DNA from: Pseudoalteromonas marina
GTDB lineage: Bacteria; Pseudomonadota; Gammaproteobacteria; Enterobacterales; Alteromonadaceae
NCBI RefSeq assembly: GCF_000238335.3
Contig: NZ_AHCB03000012.1
Coordinates: 310,001 to 374,000, forward strand
DNA length: 64,000 nt
Direction of reading: 5' to 3'
Shown here: one piece after another, positions 25,265 through 34,276 of the stretch
How positions within the stretch are numbered: position 1 is the stretch's first letter
How the letters are laid out: each line of letters opens with the position of its first letter
Notes under the pieces: generated by a model
The model's database searches: none
The model's input: the letters and a program-made list of their open reading frames with translations, nothing else
Told to the model about the DNA's origin: nothing
Translations under genes and position numbers: made by a program

Positions 25265-26734
25265 ATGATGGTTAAAATATCTATGCTAAAACTTTCTACT
25301 AGCTGCTTAATTATATCCTTTATGGGCTTTGCAAATAGCGCAGTATTACCGAAAACGGATAAGCAATGGCAAACAGTGACAGAAAACGATATTCGCGCTG
25401 CTTATAGCATTACCGAAAAAAATCACCCCGGTATGTTTGATATTAATAACATTTCGTTTCCTGATTTATTAAAACAAGCCAAAGCAGAGGCGCTTGCTCT
25501 GTCTAAGCAAATGAGTGGGCCGCAAGCTCATGCAGCGGCAATTGCACGTTTTAGCACGGTGTTACAAGATGGTCATGCTGGTGCGTTTTCAAGCATCGAC
25601 AGGCCTGCGCGACGCTGGCCCGGTTTTAGTGCTTTATGGCGAGGTGATGCCCTAAAAGTGTATTACAGTGAAATTAGCACTATTAAAAAAGGGGATATTG
25701 TAAGCCAATGTGATGGGCAAAGTACTGAAGCTTTGATGCGCAAAAGAGTGTTTAAATTTCATGGGCAAGTTGCTCAACCGGGGCATTGGTGGCAGCAAGG
25801 TTGGCGGTTACTAACGGATGTAGGGAATCCATTTTTAGTCCCCCTAAAAGAATGCGAGTTTGTTAAACCCAATGGCAATACCTATAAACAGGTTTTAAAT
25901 TGGTCTGTAAGGCCTAAATCAGTCAGTAAGCATTTAGAAAATGCCTACAATGGTGATGAACTTCCCATTGATTTAATCTGGCCTGAAAAAAACATTGCGT
26001 GGATTGCTATGGCCAGCTTTTCAGTAAATGATAAACAAGCAGCTGACTACAAAAAAGTGTTTGAAAAAATACAACAGCAACGTAGCAAGTTACTTACTGC
26101 AAAAGCCGTGGTATTAGATTTGCGCCATAATCAAGGTGGCTCATCTTATTGGAGCTCACAAATAGCCAAAGAATTATGGGGCAAAAAAGTAGTAGAACAA
26201 AAAACAGCTGGTACTACTCAAAACGAGCAAGTGTGGTGGAGAGCGTCAAAAGATAATACTGACTATGTAGAGTCTTTATTAGACGTTGTAAAAGATCAGC
26301 CTGAATTATTGAAAATAGTTAAAGCTGTAGCTGCGGGCATGGCTTTATCGCTTAAAAGTGGTGATCCATTTTATGTAGAACGAGAGTCTACTACGCTAAA
26401 TATCCTACCAGAAGAGCCCTTATTGAGTGACTTTAAAACCAAGGTGTTTGTTATAGTGCCGCCGCAATGCGCCAGTGCTTGTTTAGATGCGCTTGATAAG
26501 TTTAAGCTTTTTGAAAATACCACGTTGTTTGGTGCACCCAGTAGCGCTGACTCGCTGTATATGGAGGTACGTTTAGCCGATTTACCTTCAGGCTTAGGTA
26601 AAGTTGTAGTGCCAAATAAAGTATATGTAAATAGAGCGCGAGGGGCAGGTGATTTTTACAAGCCAGATATTGCGTATAACGGCGTTGATTGGACAACGAA
26701 TATACTATTAGAGCAGATTAAGCGCATCCCATAG
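25265..26734 (+). CDS. exported S41-family peptidase
   Basis: A 489-residue protein with a signal peptide (MLKLSTSCLIISFMGFANSAV region). The S41 (tail-specific protease) core has VVLDLRHNQGGSSYWSSQ near residue 285, the typical D-L-R-x-N-x-G-G strand. The nucleophile region is QCASACLDALDKF near residue 405, with Ser between the two Cys-Ala turns. No PDZ domain is evident between the signal peptide and the core; the N-terminal 200 residues resemble the helical domain of interphotoreceptor-retinoid-binding-type S41 proteins. AAAGGA precedes the paired ATG codons. The substrate is unknown. Confidence 0.8.
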   Translation: MMVKISMLKLSTSCLIISFMGFANSAVLPKTDKQWQTVTENDIRAAYSITEKNHPGMFDINNISFPDLLKQAKAEALALSKQMSGPQAHAAAIARFSTVLQDGHAGAFSSIDRPARRWPGFSALWRGDALKVYYSEISTIKKGDIVSQCDGQSTEALMRKRVFKFHGQVAQPGHWWQQGWRLLTDVGNPFLVPLKECEFVKPNGNTYKQVLNWSVRPKSVSKHLENAYNGDELPIDLIWPEKNIAWIAMASFSVNDKQAADYKKVFEKIQQQRSKLLTAKAVVLDLRHNQGGSSYWSSQIAKELWGKKVVEQKTAGTTQNEQVWWRASKDNTDYVESLLDVVKDQPELLKIVKAVAAGMALSLKSGDPFYVERESTTLNILPEEPLLSDFKTKVFVIVPPQCASACLDALDKFKLFENTTLFGAPSSADSLYMEVRLADLPSGLGKVVVPNKVYVNRARGAGDFYKPDIAYNGVDWTTNILLEQIKRIP

Positions 26735-26748
26735 CTTAAAAATAAAAA

Positions 26749-26785
26749 GACCCCCAGGCATTGGATTGTCCAACTATTGGGGGTC
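26749..26785 (-). terminator. intrinsic terminator after the GH16-TBDR operon
   Basis: GACCCCCA pairs with TGGGGGTC. Read on the minus strand it is followed by TTTTTATTTTT. It ends the receptor transcript and may also serve the convergent S41 gene. Confidence 0.85.
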
Positions 26786-26826
26786 ACTCCACTTTAGAGC
26801 GGTTTTTATTTGGTATTTACTTAAGT

Positions 26827-29820
26827 TTAGTTACCCATTGAGTATCTAAAACCAAATGCATAACGCGGTCCGTATTGTGCAGCGCTTAAGAACTGGCTTT
26901 CAAAACGACTGAACGAACGCTCTGTCTCGTTTGTTAAATTAACGCCTTCAAAGAATACGGTAGTGCTTTCATTCACTTCGTAGTTAACGCTAATGTCCCA
27001 CTGTAAATATTCTTCAGCATATTGTGGAGGAGCCGTAGCACCCGAATCCGGTAGGCCTTGCGCAATTAGGTATTCATCACGCCATGCACCAGTAATTTTA
27101 ACTGATAAGCCATCTTTTTCGTAAAAACCTTGTAGATTGGCAGAATCACTCAGACCAGCTAATACAGCTTGAGATGCAAGGTAATAGTTGTCGTACTCTA
27201 CATCACCGTCAACAATAGTGGCATTAAAACCAGCGCCAAAACCTGACTCGCCGAATAAGTGCTGTATCGCAAACTCAACACCATTTACTTTACGAGAACC
27301 TACGTTTTCTGGTGAGTTGATTGTCCACTCTATTAATGGATCAGTTGCTGAGTCAGGAAGTACACGGTTGTTTTCGCCAATTCCTACGCCATTTGCCACA
27401 ATCTCATTATAGATAGCAGAGTCAGTTGCCTGCTCGCCACGTCCTTCAATTGCGGTTACTGCATTATTCCAGCGTTGACCTAAATAAACATCATGCAGGC
27501 CTTCAAACGTGGTTGTTACTTGCGTGTTATCAATCCAATTATCTACATCTTTCCAGAACATACCCACTGCAGCGTAGCTACCTTCATTGTAGTAATATTC
27601 AAGGCTAAGATCGAAGTTTGTTGATTTAAACGGTTGTAAATTTGGGTTACCACGGCTACCGCTTCTTGAGTTTAACTTAGGTGATGGTGTTAGGCTTAAG
27701 TTACCAAGCATATCGCCAAGGGTAGGGCGTGTGATTGTTTGGCCCCAAGATACACGTGACACTAAGTTATCAGAAAGGTCGACTTTTACATCTATCATAG
27801 GTAGAAGAAGATCGTAATTACCTTTGTAATCAACCTCAACTAATTCGCCGCCACTGGCAAATTCAGTTAGCCACTCAGAACCACCTGCCCAATATACTTG
27901 CTGAGCAACACGGCTTTTAGCTGGGCTTACGATGTCAGTTTCTTCGTAACGAAGGCCTAAATTTACAAAAACATCGTAGTCGCTGACGTTAAATACCCAA
28001 TTTGTAGAAAGGTAAACACTGATTGTTTCTTCTTCTACTTTGTTAGTTGGGAAGCCATCAAAAGTACCTATTTGGTAAACATCACTGCCTATTACGTCTT
28101 CAGTTAAAAAAGCGCTTTGGCGAGCAAATGCTTCATCAAGATCATAAGTGTAAGCATAGCCTGGCGCTACACCGTTAGGACCAAATGAAAACTCGTCAAG
28201 AAAGCCACTTAAATCAACTCGCTCGAACATACTATCTGGGAATATCTCAGCAAATGTACCGTTATTAAAGCCTGGTGCATTGGCATTATTAGAGCCACCC
28301 CAGCCACTAAGTGTTTGTTTAGTGTATGCAGCACCAAATTTTACTGTTTCTAAACCAATGTCAGTGTATGTAAATAGTTTACCGTCTAGTTGTACTTGAG
28401 ATACTTCTGATTCACCGGGGGTTCTTGTAAATATACTAAAGTTAGAGCCAATTTGGTTTGGGTCAACTTCTTGCGTGCCGTTATTCCAATTTACATTAAA
28501 ACCAGGTACGTCACCTTCACGGAAAGAGTACTCTTTAGTTGAAATGTCTGCCGAGCCTAAAATGATTCGTGCGTTAGCGCCTAAGCCAGGATCTTTACCA
28601 TTATCGGTCGTTGTTTTAGATGTGTGAGCATCAAAGTTAAAGCTCAGGTTTTCGGTTGCTAACCACTCAACGTTAATACCTGTTGCTTTTGAATCTACTT
28701 CTGATGTTTCACGAAATGCAGTAAAGGATGCATCGTCACCTGCAGAGTTGTAATAAACAGCTGTGCCATTTTCATCAAGTTCATAAGCATTGGCATTACC
28801 ACCAAACGATCCGTTCCAAATACCCCAAGACAATGAGTTATTCCCGGTCGTTGCTTGTGAAATCGTATGATCAAGCGTAAAAGTTAGGTTATCTGTTGGT
28901 GCAAACTGAAATGTTGCTTGCGCATTTAAGCGCTCACGTTGAATGTCATCTTTTGCAAAACTAACTTCTTGCGGAAAGAAAGCGGCTGAAACAAATTCAC
29001 CATTTTCCCCAGCGTTTGGGTCAAAGAATTGTTTAGCCGGGTTACCTTCAGCATCCATTGGGCGATTATCAACAATATTAGCTGCATCAACCGAGAGATT
29101 TGGATTAACTAACCAAGAGCGAACATTTGCTGCTTGTCGTTGAAAATCACGACGATGATATGAAAAGTTAGCCGACACACCAAAACGTTCGTCATCAAAG
29201 GTGTTACTGTAGATACCTGCAATTTCAGGTGTTACTTTATCGCCTTCTTCTACAGATGTATCGTGAATACCTTTAGCCATAAAAGAAAAGCGTTCACCTG
29301 GCTTTTGTAATGGTTTTGCGGTAACAATATTGACAGTTGCACCCAATCCACCGGTTGGTGAATCAGCGCGTGCAGTTTTCATTACTTCAAGTGAACTTAC
29401 ACCTTCTGATGATAAGTTTTCAAAGTTAAATGAGCGTGTAAAACCTGTTCCCGCCATTTGGCGACCATTAAGTGTTACCAAGTTAAACGATGGACCAAAA
29501 CCACGAACAGTAATTTGGCTACCTTCACCGTTTGAGCGGCTGACAGATACGCCAGTAATTCGTTGTAATGATTCTGCTAAGTTTGTATCTGGGAACTTAC
29601 CCATTTCTTCAGCTGAGATGGCGTCAACTACACCAGAAGCATCTCGTTTTACATCCATTGAACGGATTAATGATCCGCGAATACCTTTTACTTCAATGAT
29701 TTCTAGTTCAGGTTCAGCAGTATTTTCTTCTGCTGCATAGGCTAAATTAAATGTACTTGCAGCGATGATAAGTGACACAGAAGCTGCTAACTGGCTCTTT
29801 TTAAAAGTGAATGTGTTCAT
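26827..29820 (-). CDS. large TonB-dependent receptor, probable beta-glucan oligosaccharide uptake
   Basis: A 997-residue TBDR of the TIGR01782 type common in Alteromonadales and Caulobacter. The signal peptide is followed by IEVKGIRGSLIRSMDVKRD (near residue 42). The plug contains FPDTNLAESLQRITGVSVSR and ITVRGFGPSFNLVTLNGRQM (residues 75-125). The barrel ends RYAFGFRYSMGN. It is the second gene of an operon with a GH16 lipoprotein 74 bp upstream, so laminarin-type oligosaccharides are the likely ligands. This resembles the SusC role, but no SusD homologue is present, as usual in gammaproteobacteria. Confidence 0.87.
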   Translation of the reverse strand: MNTFTFKKSQLAASVSLIIAASTFNLAYAAEENTAEPELEIIEVKGIRGSLIRSMDVKRDASGVVDAISAEEMGKFPDTNLAESLQRITGVSVSRSNGEGSQITVRGFGPSFNLVTLNGRQMAGTGFTRSFNFENLSSEGVSSLEVMKTARADSPTGGLGATVNIVTAKPLQKPGERFSFMAKGIHDTSVEEGDKVTPEIAGIYSNTFDDERFGVSANFSYHRRDFQRQAANVRSWLVNPNLSVDAANIVDNRPMDAEGNPAKQFFDPNAGENGEFVSAAFFPQEVSFAKDDIQRERLNAQATFQFAPTDNLTFTLDHTISQATTGNNSLSWGIWNGSFGGNANAYELDENGTAVYYNSAGDDASFTAFRETSEVDSKATGINVEWLATENLSFNFDAHTSKTTTDNGKDPGLGANARIILGSADISTKEYSFREGDVPGFNVNWNNGTQEVDPNQIGSNFSIFTRTPGESEVSQVQLDGKLFTYTDIGLETVKFGAAYTKQTLSGWGGSNNANAPGFNNGTFAEIFPDSMFERVDLSGFLDEFSFGPNGVAPGYAYTYDLDEAFARQSAFLTEDVIGSDVYQIGTFDGFPTNKVEEETISVYLSTNWVFNVSDYDVFVNLGLRYEETDIVSPAKSRVAQQVYWAGGSEWLTEFASGGELVEVDYKGNYDLLLPMIDVKVDLSDNLVSRVSWGQTITRPTLGDMLGNLSLTPSPKLNSRSGSRGNPNLQPFKSTNFDLSLEYYYNEGSYAAVGMFWKDVDNWIDNTQVTTTFEGLHDVYLGQRWNNAVTAIEGRGEQATDSAIYNEIVANGVGIGENNRVLPDSATDPLIEWTINSPENVGSRKVNGVEFAIQHLFGESGFGAGFNATIVDGDVEYDNYYLASQAVLAGLSDSANLQGFYEKDGLSVKITGAWRDEYLIAQGLPDSGATAPPQYAEEYLQWDISVNYEVNESTTVFFEGVNLTNETERSFSRFESQFLSAAQYGPRYAFGFRYSMGN

Positions 29821-29856
29821 AATTGCTCTGCTTTTCTAAATTTATTACAGTTAGTG

Positions 29857-29876
29857 GGTGCCTATTTAGAGGCACC
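29857..29876 (-). repeat. intercistronic hairpin between GH16 and TBDR genes
   Basis: GGTGCCT pairs with AGGCACC around a 6-nt loop in the 74-bp gap. There is no T run on the minus strand, so it looks like an mRNA-stabilising or processing hairpin rather than a terminator. Confidence 0.5.
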
Positions 29877-29894
29877 TACCATTCAATGGTTGTT

Positions 29895-32558
29895 CTACGG
29901 GTTTGCGATAATTACGTTATCGATACGATAAACCGCGCCTTCACCCGTACTCCATGCTGGGAAAACCATTAACACGTTGATATCACTGATGTCTAAACCG
30001 GCGTCAAAAAGTGATTGCAATGTAAATGTGTACGTTTGCCATTGACCAATAACCGGTACTTGACCTTCAACACTTTCTGCAAGAGGAAGCTCCACTGCAG
30101 ACGCAGCGCCAGTTGATTCAATTTTAAATAACCATTGAGCGTCTGTTGCGTTAGGTGGAGTCACCATTTTCATTTCAAATTGTACAACCCCATTTGCAAG
30201 GATAGACGAGGCATCAAAAGAAACACCTTCATCGGCTAAAAAGCCCATAACAGTTGGCGCTGAGCCAATTACAAATTCAGCAACGGTACCGTGATCGCTA
30301 TCGTCTGTTTCTTCAGTAGGTGTTGAACCACCACAACAATCCCATATGCTCCATTGCTCAGCAGCAGTATCTTGGAATATTGTAATTTCACTTCCTGCAG
30401 TAGATGCTGCACTTGGGTCATAAATTTTAGCGTTATCTACACGGTAAACTGCGGCTTCACCCGTTCCCCATGCTGGGAAAATCATAACAACATCTATCGC
30501 GCTAACATCTAAACCTGCACCTGCTAGGTCGGCTAAGGTGTAAGTGTAAGTTTTCCATTCACCTGCAACTGGCGCGTCACCTGCGTCTGTTAACGGAAGC
30601 TCTACCGCTGAGTCACCCTCATTAGATTCAATTTTCATTAACCAAGTTGAGTCAGGGTTATTAGGGTTTGACATGACTTTTAGTTCAAACTGCAGAACGC
30701 CATTTTCTAAAATACTAGTCGCATCGAATGGTGTGCCGCTTCCGCCTGCAGAAGTGCGTGTGTTAAAGCCCATTACTGTAGGTGCTTCACCAATGCTAAA
30801 CTCTGCAGTTAAACCGTGTTCTTCGTCGTCTAATGCTTCAACTGGTGTTGAACCACCACAGCAATCCCACATAGGCCAATCTAAACTTTGTCCGTTGTCG
30901 AATAAAACAACTTCAGGAGAAGCACCCAAGTCACCTTCAATTGCTACATTGGTGATAAGGTACTCAGCACCTTCACCTGTTTGCCATGCAGGGAATACCA
31001 TAAGCACATCAATTGCGCTTAAATCTAGGCCTTTTTCTTGAAGTAGTGATAATGGAAAGGTATATGTTTGCCATTGACCAGTTACAGGTGTTACACCTTC
31101 ATTGCTTTCACTTAATGGTACGTCGCCTGTATTTGGGCCACCGTCACCTGCTTCTGCTTTAAGTATCCATGTAGTATCCGACGTTGGAGGTGTTACCACT
31201 TTCATGTCAAACGTTAAACGGCCGTTTAATTCAAGTAATGGAGATGCATCAAATGGAGACGATGTTCCTGTAAAGTCGTCTGGAAAGTGACCACCGCGCG
31301 TAGAGAAGCCAAGCACAGTTCCGTTGTTATCATTTATATTAAATTTAACAGCGTCACCTTTGTCTGCATCAGTAATAACCTCTGGTACAGTGCCGCCACA
31401 ACAATCCCATGCAATCCAGTTAGCGTCTAGGCTACCGTTAAATACATCAAGGTTTCGGGCTACGCCGTCGCTTGGTGGGGTAGGTACAGGTGCTGCACCT
31501 TCTACAAGTGCGTCGTCTAGGCTGTCGTAACCTGGGCGAACTGTTTCACAACCTTTGCCTGTGCTTGGGTCTGATGCACATTCGTATACTCGAACGTAAT
31601 CAATTTCAAAGCTTTGGCCTTGTGCAAATGCGTCTGCATCAATACCTAGGTTGTTAACGTTTTCAGGCCAATCGCCACCCACTGCATGGTTTAATATAAG
31701 GTAGAAATCTTTATCGAAAGGGGCGTTATCCCAATGTGTTGTAAGTTCGCCGCTTCCTTGTTCAAAGTATTCTGCAAACCAGCCTTTGTGTTTAAGGCCA
31801 ACAGCTTCGTCTTTTGAATTGAAACGAACTTCAGAACGACGTTGTGTAGCGTAAAGGTAATCATCTACATACCAGCGGATTTCACCCTCTTGCCACTCAA
31901 TAGCGTAAGTATGAAAATCATCAGCTGGGTTCATATCTTCAGGTAACAAATAAGCTTTACCTGAGCTAGAGTTATTTGGCCACTCACGACCGTAATGAAG
32001 AGTACCGTGCACGTAAGATTCAATAGTGCCATCTTCAGCGGCTACTTTTAGATTTACAGCTTCTAAAATATCAATTTCACCAGAACGTGGCCAAGTGCCA
32101 TACTCTTCATCAGTTGGCATCATCCAAAATGCAGGCCAGCTACCCTGACCAGACGGTAATTTTGCGCGCATTTCAAAGCGGCCGTATGTAAAGTCTGCGT
32201 TGTAACGGGTATTTAAGCGGGCTGATGTGTAAGGTTTAGCTGCGCCTTCTTCTGCAGGGAGTGCGACGATGTTCAGCATGCCGTCTTTGATAAAGGCATT
32301 TTCTTCGTTATCGGTATAACATTGCTTTTCGTTGTTACCACCACCAGCACAGTTTAATTCAAAGTTCCATTTGTTTGTATCAATGCTAGTGCCGTCAAAT
32401 TCGTCATTCCATACCATGCGCCAGTCTGAGACTGGCTCTGAAGAATTAACGACTTCTGTATTTGTGTTTGTTGTTGCAGCGTCACCACCACAGCCCGCCA
32501 AAGACGCTAATGAAATAGCTGCCAGAAGGCGTGTAATGCGTGTTGTTTCAATGTTCAT
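29895..32558 (-). CDS. GH16 lipoprotein (laminarinase-like) with three C-terminal repeats
   Basis: An 887-residue protein. The lipobox SLAGC (Cys23) marks a lipoprotein, so it is likely to act at the outer membrane surface. The GH16 catalytic domain spans about residues 45-327. The active site is GEIDILEA (Glu161 nucleophile, Asp163, Glu166 acid/base), without the extra residue of kappa-carrageenases, which fits beta-1,3-glucanases. A Pro-rich linker follows near 357. Three repeats of about 165 residues (369-541, 549-714, 724-886) each begin with W-x-x-WDCCGG and end in FPAW-x-TGE-x-A. They look like beta-sandwich carbohydrate-binding modules, perhaps of the ExoP C-terminal type. It is the first gene of an operon with a TBDR. 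Confidence 0.88.
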   Translation of the reverse strand: MNIETTRITRLLAAISLASLAGCGGDAATTNTNTEVVNSSEPVSDWRMVWNDEFDGTSIDTNKWNFELNCAGGGNNEKQCYTDNEENAFIKDGMLNIVALPAEEGAAKPYTSARLNTRYNADFTYGRFEMRAKLPSGQGSWPAFWMMPTDEEYGTWPRSGEIDILEAVNLKVAAEDGTIESYVHGTLHYGREWPNNSSSGKAYLLPEDMNPADDFHTYAIEWQEGEIRWYVDDYLYATQRRSEVRFNSKDEAVGLKHKGWFAEYFEQGSGELTTHWDNAPFDKDFYLILNHAVGGDWPENVNNLGIDADAFAQGQSFEIDYVRVYECASDPSTGKGCETVRPGYDSLDDALVEGAAPVPTPPSDGVARNLDVFNGSLDANWIAWDCCGGTVPEVITDADKGDAVKFNINDNNGTVLGFSTRGGHFPDDFTGTSSPFDASPLLELNGRLTFDMKVVTPPTSDTTWILKAEAGDGGPNTGDVPLSESNEGVTPVTGQWQTYTFPLSLLQEKGLDLSAIDVLMVFPAWQTGEGAEYLITNVAIEGDLGASPEVVLFDNGQSLDWPMWDCCGGSTPVEALDDEEHGLTAEFSIGEAPTVMGFNTRTSAGGSGTPFDATSILENGVLQFELKVMSNPNNPDSTWLMKIESNEGDSAVELPLTDAGDAPVAGEWKTYTYTLADLAGAGLDVSAIDVVMIFPAWGTGEAAVYRVDNAKIYDPSAASTAGSEITIFQDTAAEQWSIWDCCGGSTPTEETDDSDHGTVAEFVIGSAPTVMGFLADEGVSFDASSILANGVVQFEMKMVTPPNATDAQWLFKIESTGAASAVELPLAESVEGQVPVIGQWQTYTFTLQSLFDAGLDISDINVLMVFPAWSTGEGAVYRIDNVIIANP

Positions 32559-32633
32559 AACTGAACCCCGTTCAACTGATAATTGTCAGAATATGTGTTT
32601 AAGTTTAGTTGATTTTATAGCTTTTATACCTTC

Positions 32634-32647
32634 TGTAAGCGCTTACA
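32634..32647. promoter_or_regulatory. putative LacI-family operator, proximal copy
   Basis: The perfect palindrome TGTAAGCGCTTACA lies 76 bp upstream of the GH16 start. The central CG dyad and the sequence are typical of LacI-family operators. A second copy lies 28 bp further upstream, centre to centre. Confidence 0.78.
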
Positions 32648-32661
32648 TTTACGTGTGTAAT

Positions 32662-32675
32662 TGTAAGCGCTTACA
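32662..32675. promoter_or_regulatory. putative LacI-family operator, distal copy
   Basis: A second exact TGTAAGCGCTTACA, extended by one more T/A pair on each side (32661-32676). The 28-bp centre distance is a little under three helical turns, which would put two dimers on nearly the same DNA face. The cognate regulator is probably outside the window, because the LacI gene at 19997-21028 matches a different motif. Confidence 0.78.
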
Positions 32676-32820
32676 AATAATATTGTGCAGTTGTGGTTTG
32701 GTCAACATATTTGTCTAAATTATTTACAATTAATTTACTGTTTAACGAATAAATAGTAGTTCTAAAATCATTAAACTGCATAATTTTGTTTAATGATTTT
32801 ATTTTTTAAGAGGATAGTTG

Positions 32821-33630
32821 TTACTTTTTTTGAAATGGCATGGTTAACAAAGCCCAAAGCGACGCGTTTTGCTTTTCGCTTGGGTATTCTTTTAGGCCTA
32901 CATCTATGTCGTTATCGGTTTTTTGCGCTTCATTTTTGTAACTACCAAACAGTTTATCCCACCAAATAACGCTAAATCCGTAGTTTGAATTGGTTTCGCT
33001 CACGCGTTGGCTATGATGAATACGATGCAGTATTTGGGTCATTAAAATTAATCGAAGTGGTTTTTCTATTGCTTGTGGTAAGCGTATATTTGCATGATTA
33101 AATAATGCTAATCCATTAAGTGCTATTTCAAATATTAATACAGCAATAGCGGGTACACCCAAAGCGGTAACGGCAATCAATTTTATAAGTATGCTGAGTA
33201 CTATTTCGATAGGGTGAAACCGCAAGCCGGTACTGGTATCAATATGTGCATCAGCGTGGTGTACGCGGTGCAAACGCCACAAAATAGGCACCTGATGAAA
33301 AAGCCGGTGCTGCCAATAAATAAGTATATCAAGCAGTAGCATACTTAAAATAATAGCAACAATACTTGGTGTGGCTATTTGATTAAATAAACCAATGCCG
33401 TGCTCTTGGTTATAAAGCGCTACGGCGGTTAAGCCTATGGGTACACTTAAGCGGGCAATTAGTGATGAAGCAAACACGAGTCCAAAATTAGCATACCATC
33501 GGGTGCTACTTTTTATAGGCGATTTGCGTGCGGGCATACGCGATTCTAGCAGCATCATAATAACCAAAATGCTAAAAAAGAACCCTAAACGCCACCAAAT
33601 TTCATTACTCATTGGCTTGTGTAACCTCAT
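32821..33630 (-). CDS. fatty acid hydroxylase / sterol desaturase family protein
   Basis: A membrane di-iron enzyme of 269 residues with about five hydrophobic segments. The three His clusters that bind the two irons are HRLFH, HRVHHADAH (residues 107-128) and HRIHHSQ (near 201), with an added NHAN near 178. The family hydroxylates or desaturates lipids. It is the last gene of the seven-gene Ynj-type operon, and its start overlaps the end of the phosphatidyltransferase gene. An alternative ATG at 33612 (MSNEIWWR) would shorten it by six residues and is hard to rule out. The substrate is unknown; a membrane phospholipid or its acyl chain is plausible. Confidence 0.8.
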   Translation of the reverse strand: MRLHKPMSNEIWWRLGFFFSILVIMMLLESRMPARKSPIKSSTRWYANFGLVFASSLIARLSVPIGLTAVALYNQEHGIGLFNQIATPSIVAIILSMLLLDILIYWQHRLFHQVPILWRLHRVHHADAHIDTSTGLRFHPIEIVLSILIKLIAVTALGVPAIAVLIFEIALNGLALFNHANIRLPQAIEKPLRLILMTQILHRIHHSQRVSETNSNYGFSVIWWDKLFGSYKNEAQKTDNDIDVGLKEYPSEKQNASLWALLTMPFQKK

Positions 33631-34249
33631 TAGCTTCTTGGAGTTTTAACGTGTTATATCCACCATGTATACGTGTAAAAATAGTAATGGCGCACGCAGT
33701 GGCAAAAATACTCGCCATTATGGCAAAGTGCTGCGGCCAAATACAAAAGGCAATAAACAGCGCTATGGTTTCTGTGCCTTCGGTTAAACCATTTAAGTAG
33801 TAAAAGCTTTTGTATTTAAACTGAGGTTTTTCAAGCTTAAATTTTTCGGCGGCTATGGCAAAGGCTAAAAAGCTTGAACCTGTGCCTATAAAGGTGGCGA
33901 GTAATATGCTACCTGCAATGGCGTTTTGCTCGGGGTTTGCCAAAATAAAACCTAGCGGAATTGCCGCGTAAAATAAAAAGTCGAGGGTAATATCTAAATA
34001 GCCGCCAGCGCTTGAACTTAAATTTGCATGGCGTGCCAATGCGCCATCTAGCCCATCTAAAATACGATTTAAAGCAATAGCCGTTAACGCTGCGTACCAC
34101 ATTTCAAACGCAATTAATGGCACAGCTAATAGGCCTATTAAAAAACCGACCACAGTAAGTTGGTCGGGCGTTATGCCGCGTTTGTGCATTAACGCCACAA
34201 CAGGAGTTAACAGTGGCTTTATTACCGGGGTTATGTATTTGTCTAACAT
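33605..34249 (-). CDS. ynjF: CDP-alcohol phosphatidyltransferase family protein, YnjF-like
   Basis: Transfers a phosphatidyl group from CDP-diacylglycerol to an alcohol, or a related headgroup exchange. The full catalytic motif D-x2-DG-x2-AR-x8-G-x3-D-x3-D is present: Asp65, Asp68-Gly69, Ala72-Arg73, Gly82, Asp86 and Asp90. The 214 residues form about six membrane helices. In E. coli ynjF lies close to ynjBCD; here it follows ynjD by 27 bp and overlaps the hydroxylase gene. The acceptor alcohol cannot be read from sequence. Confidence 0.85.
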   Translation of the reverse strand: MLDKYITPVIKPLLTPVVALMHKRGITPDQLTVVGFLIGLLAVPLIAFEMWYAALTAIALNRILDGLDGALARHANLSSSAGGYLDITLDFLFYAAIPLGFILANPEQNAIAGSILLATFIGTGSSFLAFAIAAEKFKLEKPQFKYKSFYYLNGLTEGTETIALFIAFCIWPQHFAIMASIFATACAITIFTRIHGGYNTLKLQEANEVTQANE

Positions 34250-34276
34250 GCTTGGTGCCTTGTACTTTTTGTGCGT

